A DNA stretch of 64,000 nucleotides from Lycium barbarum (Eukaryota > Streptophyta > Magnoliopsida > Solanales > Solanaceae). The translations under genes were made by a program, and so were the position numbers. Below the pieces are notes generated by a model, which had not been told where the DNA came from, did no database searches, and saw nothing but the letters and a program-made list of their open reading frames with translations. Positions 60,715 through 64,000 of this stretch are shown here, in pieces; position 1 is the first letter of the stretch; every line of letters starts with the position of its first letter. The stretch is taken from contig NC_083339.1 in NCBI RefSeq assembly GCF_019175385.1, forward strand, positions 82,200,120 to 82,264,119. Reading direction: 5' to 3'.

Positions 60715-61721
60715 TATGGATGCTCTCATTATATTATTGTTGTCCTTCTTCATTGAAGCATGCTCGATAATGTACTGGAAGGAAGCCCCCATAGACTCCA
60801 TGGGAAGACAAGGAATCTGTAGAGAGCCCACTAGTCCCCCAATAAAATCCCTGATCCTATCGGCCTCAGTAGGGATCAAAGGAGTGGAATAACGGGCAAG
60901 ATATAGAAAGCGGGTTACATAGGACTCCAAAGACATGCCTCGTTGCTCACGGTGTAGAAACTCCTCCCTACACGCCTCTCTCAAAGATCGGGACACTTAC
61001 TTCTCAAGGAAGGCCCGGTAGAACTGAATCCAAGTCAAGGGAGGGGAACCCTCAGGTCTGCAAGCCACAAAATACCTCCACCAAGTCTTCATTTCACCAC
61101 TAAACTGGTAGGACACATAGTCAACCCCATGGGTCTCCACGATCCCCATCTGGTGTAGCAACTCATGCATATCAAGAATATACTTATACGCATCCACAGA
61201 CATAGTACTAGGAAACCTCGGCGGCTCTAACTTCCTGAATCTCCCAATAAGGTCCTGATCAGACGCAGTCATAATAGCGCCCTCCATGGGCCTAATATCA
61301 TCACCAGAAACAGGTATCACATCAATCTAAGGAGCCATAGCTGCAGCGGAATGTGATACCCGCGTAGGTCCCTGCTCAGGAGTCTGTGCCCCAACCCTAG
61401 TCTGCGAACCCCCACCGGGAGTAGAAACACTGGTTGACGCCTGCTGGGCATCAATATGAAGTAAGAACCTGGCCATAGTATCCTGCATGACCTGACAAGA
61501 AGTAACCTCGAGTTGTGTCTGTGCTGGAGCCACATCTTAGGGGTCAGGAGATAGATATCTCTCTCGGCGCTGTCCTACCGCAGGAGCCCTACACCTGGCT
61601 AGGGCAGCCCCACGGCCTCTCGCTCTGCCGTGCCCTCTGGCTGTCGCTCGTCCTCAGTTCTAGCCATAGCTGCGGGCTCTGGCACCTGACCTCGGGCCGT
61701 ATTAGCTCGAGTCCTCACCAT
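60715..61721 (-). pseudogene. gag of C (broken, zinc knuckle lost)
   Basis: The ATG at 61721-61719 immediately follows CTTCTCTTATAG, acceptor-like. The product begins MVRTRANTARGQ, has a frame disruption near 61620 and stops near 61540 and 61325, then shows the capsid core FRKLEPPRFPSTMSVDAYKY, GEMKTWWRYF, LTWIQFYRAFLEK, a TAA near 60998, FLHREQRGMSLESYVTRFLYLARY and ADRIRDFIGGL. It stops at the junction with I. Confidence 0.8.
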
Positions 61722-61907
61722 CTATAAGAGAAGAGATAAGATTCAGATACCAATTAGAATAAAGTAGCACGAAAGAATGAAAGAAAGTGGGATTTTCTAA
61801 ATGTCCTATAGCCTCTAGCAGAGAAGTATGGAGCTCATCGTACCGATCCATGAGACTCTACTAGACACACTCTTATATTATAGACCGGGTAACCAAGGGC
61901 TACCAAC
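61722..61907 (-). promoter_or_regulatory. Leader of C
   Basis: The minus strand holds GTGTCTAGTAGAGTCTC and GGACATTTAGAAA, weak matches to the leader of D, E, B and L. The primer site is unclear: TTGGTAGCCCTTGG follows the LTR and shares only TGGTA with the initiator tRNA-Met complement. Confidence 0.45.
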
Positions 61908-62754
61908 TGTCATGACCTATTTTGGCATAAGCCGTGCGGGCACGTACCTTTCCCACCTCGGTAAGCGAACCCTTAACCCAACGATAAATAAAGACATAAA
62001 TAATTAAATCGAGAAACGGAATAGAAATAAATACGTAAATCTCACGATATATTTATAGAGTAGAATATTGCGGAATAATAATAATAACCCAGGGTCTAGT
62101 CTGAGCAATACAAGAGCATCTAAAAGGGAAATAATACAAGTCTGGAATAACAAGAAATAAAGTGTCTATGTCTCTGAATAGAAATAGGACATAATGATAG
62201 AGAAGTCTTCAAGGCAATGAGCGGCCATGCTCACCATAAAAACTCGAGAATAATGCTGAAGCGACAATCAGCCACGTGTAACCGAAGCAGATCAAACCTG
62301 ATACTCTGCATTTATAAAGGAATGCTACAAGTGCAGGTCAGTACAAAACAACAGTAATGGTAGGCATCATCGGCCTACTAAGCATAGTTAACACAATTCA
62401 GATAATAAAGCAGATAGACAGATAAACCAACAAGTATAAATCAAATGTAATCAAATCCAAGTACACATCATCCCCTATATAGAGCATCTAATCCCAAATG
62501 TGCCAAGTCTGAATATATCAAGTCTGAATTCAACATCGCAAGTACAACACGAACACATCTTAAATAAACCATGGTGCAATGCAATGGAATAATGTATGGA
62601 TGCCATGCAAATGTTGTGTACACATGTACTCTGGACGAAAATATCGACATCTCGGTAGCACAACCTAGTGTGACTCGCGAAGTCTAAGTGCCACCCGTCC
62701 CGGATCTTTCCCGAACAGACAGATGGGACCCCTGATCTTTGCCCACGGGGGATT
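61908..62754 (-). mobile_element. C 5' LTR, partial
   Basis: Matches 6226-6494 and 23838-24365 and is cut at 62754 by J. It shows the site that B occupies in the other LTR (TCTATGTCTCTGAATAG near 62165-62181) in its empty form. Confidence 0.85.
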
Positions 62755-64000
62755 TGTCACAGCCTAACAGTGCTAGGGCATGACGGGCACCCGACTCTCA
62801 TCAGAGTCAAGTGAACCCTTAGACATTCGCTCTATCAAAACCTGTCATTTCAAAAACTTTTAAAAACATGAAACTTTTCCAAATAGAAATCATTATCTTT
62901 ATAACGATTATGAAAAATTTCAATCAAATAAGTACTTTAAACCAATTGAAATCATCTAAAATACATACTCTTTTAAAATCCACAAACGACTCAACTGATA
63001 GCACTTTGTCGACATCTCGACGAATATACCACAGGACACTGTCTGCAGAAGTCTCTAAGAAGTAAACTGAACATTATGAGTCAGGACAGGGCCCTGACAT
63101 ACCCATAATCATACATATCGATACATGACTCAGCACAGCTCCAGAATGAGGTGGAACTTGCCAATCCCAGCTGACGTTCAAGCATCCGAGCTATACACTT
63201 AACATGCCAAACAATCTGGGGTTGCGGGCATGAACGCAGCGTCCCCAGGCAAAAGGACGTCAGTACGGACAATGTACTGAGTATGTAAGGTGGTAACAAG
63301 TCATAATCATAATTTGACTTAGGAGAGAAGAAATCGCAACATAACTCAATACCTGCAGCCTTCGCTGGAAGAAACATAAATGTGCACACAAACTCTCAAA
63401 ACAATATTTAAGTAAATAATGCAATCCAACACATATGCCGCTTCTGACATCTTAACAGAATAGTCCCTTCGGACAGCCGCTTCTGGCTAGTATCACAATA
63501 GTCCCTTCGGACGGCCGCTTCCGGCATAATAATGATGGCCCCTTCGGGCAGCCGCTTCCGGCTTAATAACGATGGCCCCTTCGGGCAGCCGCTTCCGGCT
63601 TAATATCAACTCAAACTCAATACACAAATATCAATTTCAATTCATATCATAAGTTACTAATCAAGTCATCACAATCCAGTTATTAGCCTTAGGCTTTCAT
63701 AAGAAGTTATCAAATTTGTATCTCACTACACTTAGAAGGACATACTTCTAGGTTTAAGGGTAGAATTGTTATGAAATTCTTACTACTTATATTCTAATCA
63801 ATTTCATCTTATTGCCCTACCCAAAGAATAAATGATCATATCAATATAAAGGGATGATACTATGGAATGTAAACAGAAATCGTAAATGAAATGAAGTAGT
63901 AAAATCTCGCACCCCTTTCGGAGTGGTTTTGAAAATCAAACTTTATGTTTCCTTTAGTATAAAACCCATTTCTTCTAAATCAATAGTAAAACCATATACA
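62755..64000 (-). mobile_element. J: G-family LTR, runs off window
   Basis: TGTCACAGCC at 62755 is the reverse of G's end. It contains the third hairpin GTCAGG/CCTGAC (63080-63098, perfect), the hairpin pair CGTCC/GGACG (63241-63260) and TCAGTAC/GTACTGA (63261-63281), and both of G's array units in reverse. Confidence 0.88.
63447..63605 (-). repeat. 40-bp hairpin array in J
   Basis: Four to five reverse copies of G's 40-bp unit (GCCCCTTCGGGC and AGCCGCTTCCGGCT). The array is shorter than in G, so copy number varies between members. Confidence 0.88.

Larger units (their letters stand above)
6226..62754 (-). mobile_element. C: host gypsy (Tekay/Del-like) element carrying nested insertions
   Basis: Plus-strand order: 3' LTR in three parts, pol, LTR fragment I, gag, leader, partial 5' LTR. 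Both LTRs share the text beginning at 6226 and 61908 (TTTTGGCATAAGCCGTGCGG). The 3' LTR, with B and D removed, is about 2.7 kb. B is flanked by ATGTC and D by CCAGC. The 5' LTR is cut by J at 62754, so C's outer right end and its own target duplication cannot be read. It is the most decayed element, as expected of the oldest layer. Confidence 0.8.

Noticed and set aside
1..64000. tRNA, rRNA or host protein-coding genes
   Set aside because: No tRNA-like cloverleaf, rRNA segment or exon set outside gag-pol was recognised. TGGTATCAGAG matches are primer sites, not tRNA genes.

Overview
The window is a plant intergenic retrotransposon nest with no host gene that I can support. Every coding trace is gag or pol of Ty3/gypsy LTR retrotransposons. 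The pol order (protease, RT, RNase H, integrase, C-terminal chromodomain-like segment) marks them as chromoviruses, and the text resembles the Tekay/Del lineage. Very long LTRs (2.4-3.2 kb), initiator-tRNA-Met primer sites, AT-rich DNA and many TA/CA microsatellites point to a large-genome eudicot. Solanaceae is my best guess, from resemblance only.

Layout (letters are mine). K1/K2 (1-2990) are two head-to-head pieces of one LTR family. L (2991-6225) is a 5'-truncated LTR, a primer site and a decayed gag. C (6226-62754, minus strand) is the oldest host element: its 3' LTR is split in three (6226-6494, 23838-25681, 54801-55388), followed by broken pol (55389-58835), an intruding LTR fragment I (58836-~60714), gag (60715-61721) and part of its 5' LTR (61908-62754). 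Inside C's 3' LTR sit B (6495-23832, plus, gag only) and D (25682-54795, minus, no coding sequence). B's 3' LTR is split by A (12485-22111, minus, nearly complete pol). D's interior holds solo LTR F (29433-35193), itself split by solo LTR G (31625-34795), then E (35735-45779, plus, gag-pol with two LTRs) and solo LTR H (47204-50204). J (62755-64000, minus) is a G-family LTR running off the window.

The nesting is supported by 5-bp target duplications that I read directly: B ATGTC, A GAGAT, D CCAGC, F TCAAA, G TTTTC, E AACCC, H TATAC. The uninterrupted target of B is visible in C's other LTR near 62165-62175.

How they work together: none looks able to move on its own. A lost its primer site and most of gag. 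B kept only gag. D has no genes but keeps LTRs, primer site, leader and polypurine tract. E has several stops and frameshifts. B, D, E, L and C share a leader between primer site and gag, so cross-family mobilisation is plausible.

The most interesting signals lie in the LTRs. (1) A pair of abutting hairpins and a third hairpin downstream recur in almost every family with compensatory stem changes. (2) Splice-donor-like motifs recur in the LTRs, with acceptor-like sites just before gag ATGs, suggesting a retrovirus-like choice between spliced and unspliced RNA. (3) Family-specific tandem arrays lie between these two signals, several made of GAAG-loop hairpins.
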